64,000 nt of DNA from an uncultured Clostridia bacterium (GTDB taxonomy: Bacteria; Bacillota; Clostridia; Christensenellales; Borkfalkiaceae), in contig CANQSR010000004.1 of the NCBI GenBank assembly GCA_947626575.1, positions 1-64,000 on the forward strand. The letters are read 5' to 3'. Positions 8,381 to 16,827 of this stretch are shown in pieces. The position numbers and the translations under genes are program-made. Each line of letters starts with the position of its first letter. Within the stretch, counting starts at the first letter, position 1. The notes below the pieces were generated by a model. That model saw only the letters and a program-made list of their open reading frames with translations. It searched no databases and was not told the origin of the DNA.

Positions 8381-9367
8381 TCATCTCCTGATACGCGTAT
8401 CGCCGCGTAATACATTGAATATCTCAGCCTCGGACGCGGACATGGTATCCCCGAAGAGCGTGTGTTTGTAGGCATTGCAGGCGGTGGCGAAGGCGACCGC
8501 ATCCGCCTCGGAGAAGCCGTTTAAGAGGGCATGGATGAGGCCCGCCGCGAAGGCGTCTCCCCCGCCGACCCTATCCACGATGTCCACGGAGAGCGTGGGC
8601 GAGACCGAAAACTCCTTGCCGAGGAGTACTCCCGAAAGGCGGTTGAAGGAAGCGGAAACGCTCTCGCGCACGGTGAGCGCGACGGCGGAAAAGCCGTATT
8701 TTTCTTTGAGACTTTCGGCCGCGCGGCGGCAAGCCGCAGGGTCCCTTCCCCCGTTTTCGACGCCGACGAGACTGACCCCGTCGGAGCTTGCGATGCAGAG
8801 GTCAACATAGGGAAAGAGAGCGCAAAAGGCGCGGGCGGCCTCTTCGGGCGACCAAAGGTCGGCGCGGTAATTGAGGTCGAAGGAGGTAGTAAGCCCCCTC
8901 TCTTTGGCCTCTTGCAGGGCGATGCGGCAAAGCTCTGCCGCGTTTGTTCCGAGCGCGGGCGTGATGCCGGAGAGGTGCAAATGGCGCGCGCCTTCGAGCG
9001 CATCAGAAAGGCGGTATGCCACGGCGGGCGTTTTGGAAAAGGCAGAATCCAAGCGGTCATAGACCACCCTGCCCGCACGGAGCGACGCGCCCTGTTCATA
9101 GTAATAAAGCCCCATGCGGCCCTGCACGCGGACGGCAAAGCGGGTATCCACGCCGAATTTTTTCAGATTGTTTTCTGCCGCCTGCCCCACTGCATTTTTC
9201 GGGAAGGCGGTGATGTGCGCGGTCTCCTCACCGAAGCCCGCAAGGGCCACGGCGACGTTTGCCTCACTGCCGCCGAAGCGGACGGAGAGACTTTCGGCGT
9301 CGGAGAGCGGCGTACCGAACGGAGGCGTGAGGCGAAGAAGAATTTCGCCCAATGTGACGACTTTCAT
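8381..9367 (-). CDS. kdgK: 2-keto-3-deoxygluconate kinase (PfkB family)
   Basis: 328 residues. It opens with KVVTLGEILLRLTPP and has the PfkB signature near the C-terminus, VDRVGGGDAFAAGL, with the anion-hole/catalytic-base GGGD. The RFGGSEANVAVALAGFG segment near 35-50 is typical of KDG kinases. It phosphorylates KDG to KDPG with ATP. Start chosen at the ATG behind CAGGAGG. It is the first gene of the uronate operon; I found no convincing promoter because the DNA upstream is filled with repeats. Confidence 0.92.
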   Translation of the reverse strand: MKVVTLGEILLRLTPPFGTPLSDAESLSVRFGGSEANVAVALAGFGEETAHITAFPKNAVGQAAENNLKKFGVDTRFAVRVQGRMGLYYYEQGASLRAGRVVYDRLDSAFSKTPAVAYRLSDALEGARHLHLSGITPALGTNAAELCRIALQEAKERGLTTSFDLNYRADLWSPEEAARAFCALFPYVDLCIASSDGVSLVGVENGGRDPAACRRAAESLKEKYGFSAVALTVRESVSASFNRLSGVLLGKEFSVSPTLSVDIVDRVGGGDAFAAGLIHALLNGFSEADAVAFATACNAYKHTLFGDTMSASEAEIFNVLRGDTRIRR

Positions 9368-9415
9368 GTGTTTCCTCCTGTTGTTTTTTGGGGGGGCTTG
9401 CACCCCCTACCCTAC

Positions 9416-9504
9416 CCTCCCCCCTCTGGTAAAAGGGGGGAGGCGCGTATCCACGTCATTTCGAACCCCGTTAGGGGTGAGAAATCTCAAAGGATGAGAT
9501 TCCT
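9416..9504. repeat. long direct repeat, copy 1
   Basis: About 89 bp (CCCTCTGGTAAAAGGGGGGAGG, through family A sequence to GATGAGATTCCTC) recur almost unchanged 302 bp downstream at 9718-9806. The gap 9368-10043 contains only such repeats and GC-rich palindromes; I see no gene. Confidence 0.75.
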
Positions 9505-9524
9505 CACATGCGTTCGGAATGACG
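9454..9524. repeat. palindromic intergenic repeat, family A, copy 2
   Basis: 71 bp with terminal inverted repeats CGTCATTTCGA and TCGGAATGACG (one mismatch) around the ACCCCGTTAGGGGTGAGAAA core. Confidence 0.7.
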
Positions 9525-9717
9525 CACGGGGCGACGAGAGCGCACCCTTGCCCACCCCTTTGAGGGGTGGGTGTCACCGAAGGTGACGGAAGGGGTGTCA
9601 CACAAATAGAGTGTCCACCCCCTACCTGTCACAGCAGAGCCGTGACATCCTCCCCCCTCATGTATAAGGGGGGAGGCCTTGCGCAAAGGGGCGACGAGAA
9701 TAACACCCCCCACCCTC

Positions 9718-9806
9718 CCCTCCCCCCTCTGGTAAAAGGGGGGAGGCGCGTACCCACGTCATTTCGAACCCCGTTAGGGGTGAGAAATCTCAAAGGATGA
9801 GATTCC
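9718..9806. repeat. long direct repeat, copy 2
   Basis: Second copy of the 9416-9504 repeat, differing at only a few positions. The pair flanks about 213 bp of GC-rich non-coding DNA that includes an ACCCCTTTGAGGGGT hairpin near 9556. Confidence 0.75.
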
Positions 9807-9832
9807 TCCTCCCGTTGGTCGTCGGAATGACG
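9757..9832. repeat. palindromic intergenic repeat, family A, copy 3
   Basis: 76 bp, the same ends and core as copy 2, with a longer right half (CTCCCGTTGGTCG) that it shares with the partial copy at 41871-41927. Confidence 0.7.
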
Positions 9833-10043
9833 CACGGGGCGGAAGGCCTACCCCTTTGGGGGGAGGCTCCGCCCGCAGGGCGGTGGTGGGGGGTACGGGA
9901 TAGGCCTTCATCCCCCCCATCCGTCACTCGCTCCGCTCGCGCCACTCTCCCCCCGTTGGGGGGAGGGCTTCCGCAGAGGGACGGCAAACGGAACACAAGC
10001 AGGACTTTCGCCCTGCTTGTGTTTTGGGTTTGTGCGTTACGCG

Positions 10044-13000
10044 TTATGCGTCAACGTCAAGGTTCGTGACTTGAACATTCGAAATAGAATAGCAGTTGTG
10101 TCTATATCTGAACACTAATCCCGTTATTCTCGAACCGTTGTTGTCCGCCTGGTCTGTCTGCGTAAAGCTGTACTTGTAAAGGCGATTGTAAGTTGTAGGC
10201 TCATCTTCCGACGACCACTCCCAAACAAACGTAGCTTTCCCGTCGGCAACCGTATGGGTCAAGCGCATATGGATCGGCTTTGCGGTATCGGGCTTTCCGT
10301 TGCTTTCCCATTCATCTTCATCCAATTTGCCGTTGCTGTCAATACCGGTGCATTGCAGTTTATTCGGCCAATTTCCATCGTTCGGATTTACATAGAATGT
10401 AATGTCGCCATTGATCCATGCATTATCAAGCCCCAAATCGGTCAAGACAAACAATTCGTCTCCGCCCGCTTTCGTGACATAATCCAAGACAAAATCGACC
10501 TGGAAGTTATCTTTGTCTTCGCCAATACTGATCGTAATAGCAGACGTCCAATCCGGTTGCCAGCCTTGGTTTGCATTTGCAAGGAATGTGACGCCATCCT
10601 TCGAGAACATGCTGTTCTCCCGAACAGTACGTCCCATCTTATTGCGCCAATTCTCCGCATCAATAGCACCACGTCCGTCGGGCATGATCTTATCAAGGTA
10701 AGCATTGATTCCGGCAGGTTCATCAGGGTTCTCTAACGCGGTGATTGTAAAGAGTTGCGTCGCCGCGGCGGTTTCCCCGTCCTTGGTGGCAGTGATCTTT
10801 ACAGGGATCGTACCGGTTGTGTGTCCGTCAGAGAAGTCCTCAAAAATCATATACCAAGTCTTTGCTGTGTCTCCTGCAACATGGTAGAACTTGATTTCCT
10901 TGTTATCCACATTTCCGAGGGCTGTAAACGTAACATCGGTGATACCGAGCTGAGCATCCTCTTGATCCGTAATATCCCAATAGAGCTGAATTGCCGTGGA
11001 ATTAAGAAGTTCGTGCGCAACACCGCCGGTTGCATTGAAGGGATCTTCGCCGAGGACGGGAGCCTTGTCAACATCGGAGACGAAGCTCACGGGAATTTCA
11101 AGCGTGAATACCTTATCCGCAACTACCTTGTGGGTATAGATGACCTTGTAGATGACCGTGTTCGCCTCGTTCAAGGAGAGCTTCACGGAGTTGCCCGTGC
11201 CTGCCTCGATTGAAGCATCGGCGATATCCTTATCAAAGGTTACATTATAGCCGCCAACATAGGCATTGTCGGCAATCTCATAGTTCACGGTGAGTTCTTC
11301 GCCGAACTTCGCACGGATCCAGCCGTTGACATCCTCCGCCTTCACGGAGAGCTTCTCCGTCAAATCGACGGCGCCAACGGTAAATGCAAGGTCTGCCGTA
11401 CCCGAACCGCCGTTCTTGGAGATGATGGTGACGGTGATCTTGTAGTCGCCCGCAACGAGCGCCTTGAAGGAATTGCCCTCCAACTCGTAATATTCTTCGT
11501 TGGCGTTGCTGTACGTATCGCCGCCCTGCTTCACAAAGACGGTATAGGACGTGCGGAGATGTGCATCGCCCTCTGCATACTTCGCATCCACGGAAAGCTC
11601 GATGGCATCATCGCCCTCGGTGAGGTCTGCGGTATTGGCCGTCAACGTGACCTCGAAAGGCTCCGCATCGGGCGACGTCGCCGTGATCGCAATGGACTTG
11701 GTCTCACTCTTGTCGTTGCGGACTGCCGTCACTTCAACGGTGTAGGCGCCGAACGTCTTGAAGGTGATGGTCTTGCTCGCTTCGTCAAGGGTGTAATCGG
11801 TCTCCTTTTCGGCAACCGCATCGCCCTTCTTCACGGCATAGCTGATCTCGGTCTCTTCTTTGCCATCGAAGGTGAAGGAAAGCGTGATCGCCTTCTCGAT
11901 ATTGCAGAGGCCGTTATCATAGGTGTCGCCGCTTGCGGTGATATCGGAGAGGTTGGGGCCGTGAACGTCAACAGTGACTTTCGCTTCCGCGCTCTCCTCG
12001 ACGCCGTTGTAGGTCGCCGTGACGACGATGGTGTATTCGCCCTGCGTCTTGAAGGTGTAGACCTTATCCGCGACGGTGTAATCGGTATTCAAAACCGCCT
12101 CGGCGGCGCCCTTCTTCACGGTGACGGTGACCGACGTCGTGTTGGGTGCCTCATAGTTGGGACCTGCTTCATAGGTGAGCGTGACCGTCTCCTCTACAAA
12201 GATCGTCTGCTTATCGACCGAAGCCGTGACGGTGGGTCCGGGAAGGTTCCCGTTCCACGTGAACGTACCCGTGTAGCCCTTGAAGTCCTTGGTCAACACT
12301 TCAACGCCGTCGTCGGCATTGACCGCGATCGCGCCGCAATCCGCGAATGCGCCGCGCTGCACGGAGCCGCCCTTGATGTTGACGGTGCTGAGCGTCGTCG
12401 GGATGTCATAAGCGTCTTCCGTCTTGCCGAAGATGTAGCCGAAGTGCGTATCCGTCGCCTTGTCGGCTTCCTTGTGGTTGCCGATGAAGGGAAGGGTGAG
12501 CGTTTGGAGCTTGACGCAACCCGAAAGGATGGGGCTTGCGAAGTAATTGATGCCGCCCGTGATGGAGAGCGTGGTAAGATCTTTGCAGCCATCGAACGCG
12601 CCCTGCGCGATGCGGCCGTTGCTTCCCAACTTCACTTCGAGCGTCTTGACGCCGCTGTTTGCGAACGCCTTCTGCCCGATATAGGTAAGGTCTGCCGTGA
12701 GCGTGATGCCTTCGAGCTTTGTGCATCCATAGAAGGCCTGCGTATCGATGAACGTCACGCTGCCCTCGACGGTGACGGTGGCAAGCTCTTTGCAGTTCAG
12801 GAATATGCTCTGCCCGATTTTCGTGACGCCCTTGGGAAGGGTAATCGCTTTGAGCGCGGAGCAACCGTTGAATACCTGATAATCGAAGGTGCCGAGCGCG
12901 GTGACGCCGGGGAGTTCGATCTCTTGGAGCGCGGTGCAGCCCTGGAAGGCGAAGTCGCCGATGGTCTTGACCGAAGCGGGAAGAATGAGCTTGGTGAGCG

Positions 13001-13961
13001 CGGTGTTGCCCGCGAAAGCTCCCGCCGCGATGGCCGTGACATTCTTGCCGTCGTGCGTTTCGGGGATGGCAAACGCCGTCTTGTTGTCAAGCTCGGCGAT
13101 GAGACCCGTCACGGCGAGGTCGTTGCCGTTCGCCTCATAAGTGAAGTAATCCTTGTGATCGGCTTCCATCGCGCCGCAAGCGCAGTAACCCGTAAGCGGG
13201 TCGAAGCTGTGGGCGGTCTTTGTGGAAGTCAGCGGTTCGCCGCAATCATCGCAGAGGAACCAATGGCCGCTGTCGTCGTGGTCATACTTATTCTCTTCGT
13301 GCGTATGGTCTGCCGTGGAATCTGCCTTTTCGGCTCCGCAGAGCGGGCAGACTTCGTGATGCTTATCGGTGTGGTTGCCGTCCTTATCGACGACGACTTC
13401 GAACTTGTAAGTATGATTTTTGAGCGAACCCGCCTTTTCCTCTTTGCAGAAGCCGCAGACCTCGTGATGTTTATCAATGGGGTTGCCCTCTTCGTCCTCG
13501 GTGACGGCCTCATAGTGATAGTTGTGTTGGAGTTGCGGGATATCCTTCTTGTTGATCTCGTCCCCGCAACGGGTGCATTTGAGATAGTCGGTGAAACCGG
13601 GCTTGGAGCAAGAAGCATCCTCCCCTTCCTCCGGCTGATAGTCGTGGCCGAGCGGCGACGACGTATACGTATAGGTATATCCGCAAGTGCAGGTACGGGT
13701 GACCTCTACGCCTTCGGTGCAGGTCTCCTCCCCCTCTTTGTGTTCGGTGAAGCTGTGCGATGCCTCGCCGCCTTTCAGCCACGTATGCTCGCAGGTGGCC
13801 TCATGCCAATGGTGTTGTTCATCGAATTTCCACCCTTCGGCATACGTATGCGTATGTTCGGGCGGGACGTTGGCATTCGCATCGGGTGCGCATGCGGCAA
13901 ACCCCACGGACGCAATGGCCGCTACGGAGACGATCGCCAATATCTTTTTGAAAGTTTTCAT
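10044..13961 (-). CDS. large LRR_5/Ig-like surface lipoprotein
   Basis: 1305 residues. Start chosen at MKTFKKILA, behind GAGGAAA, giving a signal peptide that ends in a lipobox-like FAAC. Residues about 30-270 contain repeated Cys/His modules (HWHEATCEH, CTCGY, KCTRCGDE, EVCGFCK, EVCPLCG, LCDDCGEPL) seen in clostridial surface proteins. Residues about 275-560 are BspA-type LRR_5 repeats (units like AFAGNTALTKLILPASV). Several Ig-like or cadherin-like repeats of about 90 residues follow to about 1050, then a C-terminal beta-rich module (about 1085-1305). No catalytic domain is evident. It is the last gene of the carbohydrate locus, 19 nt after the GH43 gene, so substrate binding or adhesion at the cell surface is likely. 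Confidence 0.85.
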   Translation of the reverse strand: MKTFKKILAIVSVAAIASVGFAACAPDANANVPPEHTHTYAEGWKFDEQHHWHEATCEHTWLKGGEASHSFTEHKEGEETCTEGVEVTRTCTCGYTYTYTSSPLGHDYQPEEGEDASCSKPGFTDYLKCTRCGDEINKKDIPQLQHNYHYEAVTEDEEGNPIDKHHEVCGFCKEEKAGSLKNHTYKFEVVVDKDGNHTDKHHEVCPLCGAEKADSTADHTHEENKYDHDDSGHWFLCDDCGEPLTSTKTAHSFDPLTGYCACGAMEADHKDYFTYEANGNDLAVTGLIAELDNKTAFAIPETHDGKNVTAIAAGAFAGNTALTKLILPASVKTIGDFAFQGCTALQEIELPGVTALGTFDYQVFNGCSALKAITLPKGVTKIGQSIFLNCKELATVTVEGSVTFIDTQAFYGCTKLEGITLTADLTYIGQKAFANSGVKTLEVKLGSNGRIAQGAFDGCKDLTTLSITGGINYFASPILSGCVKLQTLTLPFIGNHKEADKATDTHFGYIFGKTEDAYDIPTTLSTVNIKGGSVQRGAFADCGAIAVNADDGVEVLTKDFKGYTGTFTWNGNLPGPTVTASVDKQTIFVEETVTLTYEAGPNYEAPNTTSVTVTVKKGAAEAVLNTDYTVADKVYTFKTQGEYTIVVTATYNGVEESAEAKVTVDVHGPNLSDITASGDTYDNGLCNIEKAITLSFTFDGKEETEISYAVKKGDAVAEKETDYTLDEASKTITFKTFGAYTVEVTAVRNDKSETKSIAITATSPDAEPFEVTLTANTADLTEGDDAIELSVDAKYAEGDAHLRTSYTVFVKQGGDTYSNANEEYYELEGNSFKALVAGDYKITVTIISKNGGSGTADLAFTVGAVDLTEKLSVKAEDVNGWIRAKFGEELTVNYEIADNAYVGGYNVTFDKDIADASIEAGTGNSVKLSLNEANTVIYKVIYTHKVVADKVFTLEIPVSFVSDVDKAPVLGEDPFNATGGVAHELLNSTAIQLYWDITDQEDAQLGITDVTFTALGNVDNKEIKFYHVAGDTAKTWYMIFEDFSDGHTTGTIPVKITATKDGETAAATQLFTITALENPDEPAGINAYLDKIMPDGRGAIDAENWRNKMGRTVRENSMFSKDGVTFLANANQGWQPDWTSAITISIGEDKDNFQVDFVLDYVTKAGGDELFVLTDLGLDNAWINGDITFYVNPNDGNWPNKLQCTGIDSNGKLDEDEWESNGKPDTAKPIHMRLTHTVADGKATFVWEWSSEDEPTTYNRLYKYSFTQTDQADNNGSRITGLVFRYRHNCYSISNVQVTNLDVDA

Positions 13962-13980
13962 CTCTGTTTTCCTCCTTAAC

Positions 13981-15831
13981 TTATAGCCCAATCGCGGATT
14001 CATTTGTCAACGCAGCTTGCATCGTCGATTCAGGAATGGCGCCGTCGTATACGCGGAAGGTATCCATCTCGGCATACGAATATTCGCCACTACTCCAATG
14101 AGCATAGCCAAGGTATGCAACAGGGTTGTCGCCGAGAAGCTCCTTGATGTTGACATCGGACTTCATGGTCGCCTTTAACACTGCGTTAATATAGAGCTTG
14201 GTCGTGGTCTTGCCGTAAATGACCGTGACCATCACCCACTTGTTATACGCTGTGCCATCTGAGGTATTCACGTCGGCAGGTCGATCCTGATTTGTGCTAT
14301 TGAACCGTTGCGCGACCAAACGATTATCTTTCTTCTCCCACAGAACGCTGAGATAATGCTCGCTCCTATAGGCGCACTCTTCTTCTCGCGGTTGGATGGT
14401 GAGGAGCCAATTTACGCCCTTCCCCTGGTCATATCCCGTATCTTTGTCGTCGGGGATTCTCGCCATGAAGGAGACGGTGAAGCAATCGAGACCTGCGAAC
14501 AGGGTGCCGGGGATGGAGAGATAGCCACTCGCATCTTTGTTAAATTGCACTGCCTTCTTCCCTTTCGCACGGTCGATGAAGGTCGTGGTGCCGTGCATGG
14601 TCGCGCCGCCGACGTTATTTTTGTCTGTAGTCGGATCAAGGTCACCTTCGAAGTCGAGCTGATAGATGAGCTTGCCGGTCTCAGGATCGGGTTCTTCGAC
14701 TTGACCCTTATAGGCCTCTGCGAGCGCATCGTACTCGGTTTGCGTAATAGGAATGACCGAGCCGTGACGGAATTTCACTCCGTTGAAGTTGAACTCGCCG
14801 GCCGTCGTAAACGCACCCTTGGTGATATCGTCGGTCTCGAAGGGTTTATAATTCCATTGGTCGAGAAGCAGACACCACTTATCCTCACCGTTGATCTTAT
14901 ACACGGTGGGGCCTTCGACATTCTCTGTCTCGGAATAATGCTTGCCATCGATAGAATAGGTCGAGACCATCTCAAAAGCACCGCTGAGCGACTTGCCTTG
15001 TTCCATGAAGACCCATTTGTTGCCCTCATCTTTCGTGAAGCGATAGTAAGTCTCGTTCGCCTCATTGTAGTAAATCGTGGTATCGATCATGCTGTTTACG
15101 CGCTCGATATACACTTCTGCGGGCGTGAAGGTAACAAAATCTTCCGTATAGCTACGATATACGCGTTGCACATTGTAGCCATCAAAGGACGTCTTGGAAG
15201 CCCAAAATACCATATAGGCATTCTTTTCTTTATCCCAAACGGCTTCGGGCGCCCAGACGCAACCTGCGTTCTCCACGCCAACGGTCACATTGCGCGGCTC
15301 TTTCCATTTGGCGAGCGTATTGCCATCGCTCTCCCAAATGATGATATCCTTACTGCCTTCTTCTTGCGATGCGGTCCAATCGCCATGAATATTGTAGATG
15401 GAAAGGTCGGTGGCGATAATGACGAACCCGGAGTCATCCTGCTTGCGGATAATAAACGGGTCGCGCACGCCCTTCTCCCCAATGGTACTCTCCAAAACAG
15501 GTTTTTCGTCGTTGAGGGTATTCCAATTGGTGCCGTCTGTTGAAAGAGAGAAGTAAATCTGTTCTTTCGTTGCATCTTGTTCATCCCCAATGAAGTGGAC
15601 GAAAAGGTAAGCGGCATATTCGCTTGCCGCGGGTTCCGCATCCTCAGGCGAAGTTTCCGCAGGTTCCGCCGCGGGCATGGCGGCCGCGGGGACCGTCTTA
15701 TTCGTCTCCAAAGCCCCCTTTGCCTGTGCGGATCCCATCGGCGCCTGCACCGTACCGCTGATGCCCGCAGAGCCTGCGATCATCGAAGCGATGAGCAACG
15801 TGCCGATCGCCGCTCCTGCCAATTTTTTCAT
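13981..15831 (-). CDS. secreted GH43-like glycosidase with C-terminal LamG domain
   Basis: 616 residues from MKKLAGAAIGTLL, a signal peptide (SAGISG region); the longer frame overlaps araC. Residues about 75-400 form a five-bladed-propeller GH43-type domain with GVRDPFII (putative catalytic Asp), NAGCVWAPEAVWD and VEGPTVYK (putative acid Glu). Residues about 415-610 are a LamG/concanavalin-like jelly roll (LIYQLDFEGDL to MDTFRVYDGAIPES). GH43 includes arabinofuranosidases, arabinanases, xylosidases and exo-beta-1,3-galactanases; I cannot fix the activity. Extracellular trimming of galactan or arabinogalactan side chains fits the locus. Confidence 0.8.
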   Translation of the reverse strand: MKKLAGAAIGTLLIASMIAGSAGISGTVQAPMGSAQAKGALETNKTVPAAAMPAAEPAETSPEDAEPAASEYAAYLFVHFIGDEQDATKEQIYFSLSTDGTNWNTLNDEKPVLESTIGEKGVRDPFIIRKQDDSGFVIIATDLSIYNIHGDWTASQEEGSKDIIIWESDGNTLAKWKEPRNVTVGVENAGCVWAPEAVWDKEKNAYMVFWASKTSFDGYNVQRVYRSYTEDFVTFTPAEVYIERVNSMIDTTIYYNEANETYYRFTKDEGNKWVFMEQGKSLSGAFEMVSTYSIDGKHYSETENVEGPTVYKINGEDKWCLLLDQWNYKPFETDDITKGAFTTAGEFNFNGVKFRHGSVIPITQTEYDALAEAYKGQVEEPDPETGKLIYQLDFEGDLDPTTDKNNVGGATMHGTTTFIDRAKGKKAVQFNKDASGYLSIPGTLFAGLDCFTVSFMARIPDDKDTGYDQGKGVNWLLTIQPREEECAYRSEHYLSVLWEKKDNRLVAQRFNSTNQDRPADVNTSDGTAYNKWVMVTVIYGKTTTKLYINAVLKATMKSDVNIKELLGDNPVAYLGYAHWSSGEYSYAEMDTFRVYDGAIPESTMQAALTNESAIGL

Positions 15832-15863
15832 AAAAATTCCTCCTATTTGATTTGGGTTTTGAT

Positions 15864-16748
15864 TCACCGGAAATCCACGTTATGCTCTTTCAGCCAAGCA
15901 TACGGGTCTTCCTGCTCCTCGCTCGCGCGGTATTCGCGCGGACTCACGCCCTTATACTTCTTGAACAGGCGCGAGAAATATAATCTGTCCTCCACCCCGA
16001 CCGCGTTGGCGATGTCGCCGATCGGCGCACGCGTCTTTTTCAACATCTCGCACGCCGCCGAAATGCGGAAACGGTTGAGATACGCGAGCGGAGGCATGCC
16101 CACCAGCTCGGAAAAGAGCGCCATCATTCTGCCGACGGAGATATGATTGTTGGTCGCGATGTCCTGCACCGTCAGTTGCAGACGGTAGTTGTTGTTCATG
16201 TAGGTGACAATGTCGCGGACGTGGCGGTGTTTGACGGAAGATTCGCCTCTATACAGCCGCGTACGCTCCGTGCGCTTGACCAGCTCTCCCAATATGAGGA
16301 GAAAATACGCCGAACATCTGAGCTGTTGGACGTCGCCCGCATCGTATGCCTCATAGAGATCTTTCAAGAGGTCGATGTAAGCGGGGAGTTCGCTGATGTG
16401 CAAAAACGGCTTTTCGGGCGTCAACCCGCACGGCGCAAACATTGCTTCCGCGTTGTTGGAACGGAAGTCCACCCAGATATACGACCACGGATCGTGCGAA
16501 ACGGGATAATATTCGTATTCATTGCCCGCAAAGAGCATGAACGCATCTCCCTTGGTGAGCATGATCTTCTTCCCGTTGGCATACAGCACGCCGCTGCCAT
16601 AGAGAACGAAGTGCAACGAGGAATACATATCCCATTTGCGCATTTCATGCTTTTTCTTGGGGTCGCAATGCTCCTGCCCGACGCGTTGGATCCTGAGCGA
16701 AAGGTCCTCTCCTGCAAGTATGCCGCCTTCGATATCCAAATGTATCAT
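15864..16748 (-). CDS. AraC-family transcriptional regulator
   Basis: 294 residues: an N-terminal cupin-like sensor domain (about 1-150) and a C-terminal pair of helix-turn-helices (about 185-285: TVQDIATNNHISVGRMMALFSE, then IGDIANAVGVEDRLYFSRLFKK with the GVSPREYR end typical of AraC). Such regulators usually activate the adjacent sugar utilisation genes on binding a sugar. It sits between the anchored surface protein and GH43. Its likely targets are the locus promoter at 30.58 kb or the region around 16.8 kb. Confidence 0.92.
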   Translation of the reverse strand: MIHLDIEGGILAGEDLSLRIQRVGQEHCDPKKKHEMRKWDMYSSLHFVLYGSGVLYANGKKIMLTKGDAFMLFAGNEYEYYPVSHDPWSYIWVDFRSNNAEAMFAPCGLTPEKPFLHISELPAYIDLLKDLYEAYDAGDVQQLRCSAYFLLILGELVKRTERTRLYRGESSVKHRHVRDIVTYMNNNYRLQLTVQDIATNNHISVGRMMALFSELVGMPPLAYLNRFRISAACEMLKKTRAPIGDIANAVGVEDRLYFSRLFKKYKGVSPREYRASEEQEDPYAWLKEHNVDFR

Positions 16749-16784
16749 AGTTTCCCCCCTTGGAAATTTCTCGCACCGCCTTCA

Positions 16785-16817
16785 TTTGCGGTATGGACAT
16801 TGCGCCCATACCGCAAA
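16785..16817. repeat. 12-bp inverted repeat upstream of araC
   Basis: TTTGCGGTATGG (16785-16796) and CCATACCGCAAA (16806-16817) pair perfectly over a 9-nt loop. There is no T-run on either strand. It lies in the 79-bp gap between the surface-protein stop and the araC start: a protein-binding site or a weak terminator/attenuator. Confidence 0.6.
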
Positions 16818-16827
16818 CGCGAACGTG

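Noticed and set aside
9530-10043. Short open frames in the repeat-filled gap
   Set aside because: All lie within direct repeats and GC palindromes, with Pro/Arg-rich translations and no ribosome sites.
11559-13979. 806-codon open frame on the plus strand opposite the LRR lipoprotein
   Set aside because: Arg/Gly/Val-rich translation without any domain. It is the complement of a well-supported gene; GC-rich codon use suppresses stops on the opposite strand.
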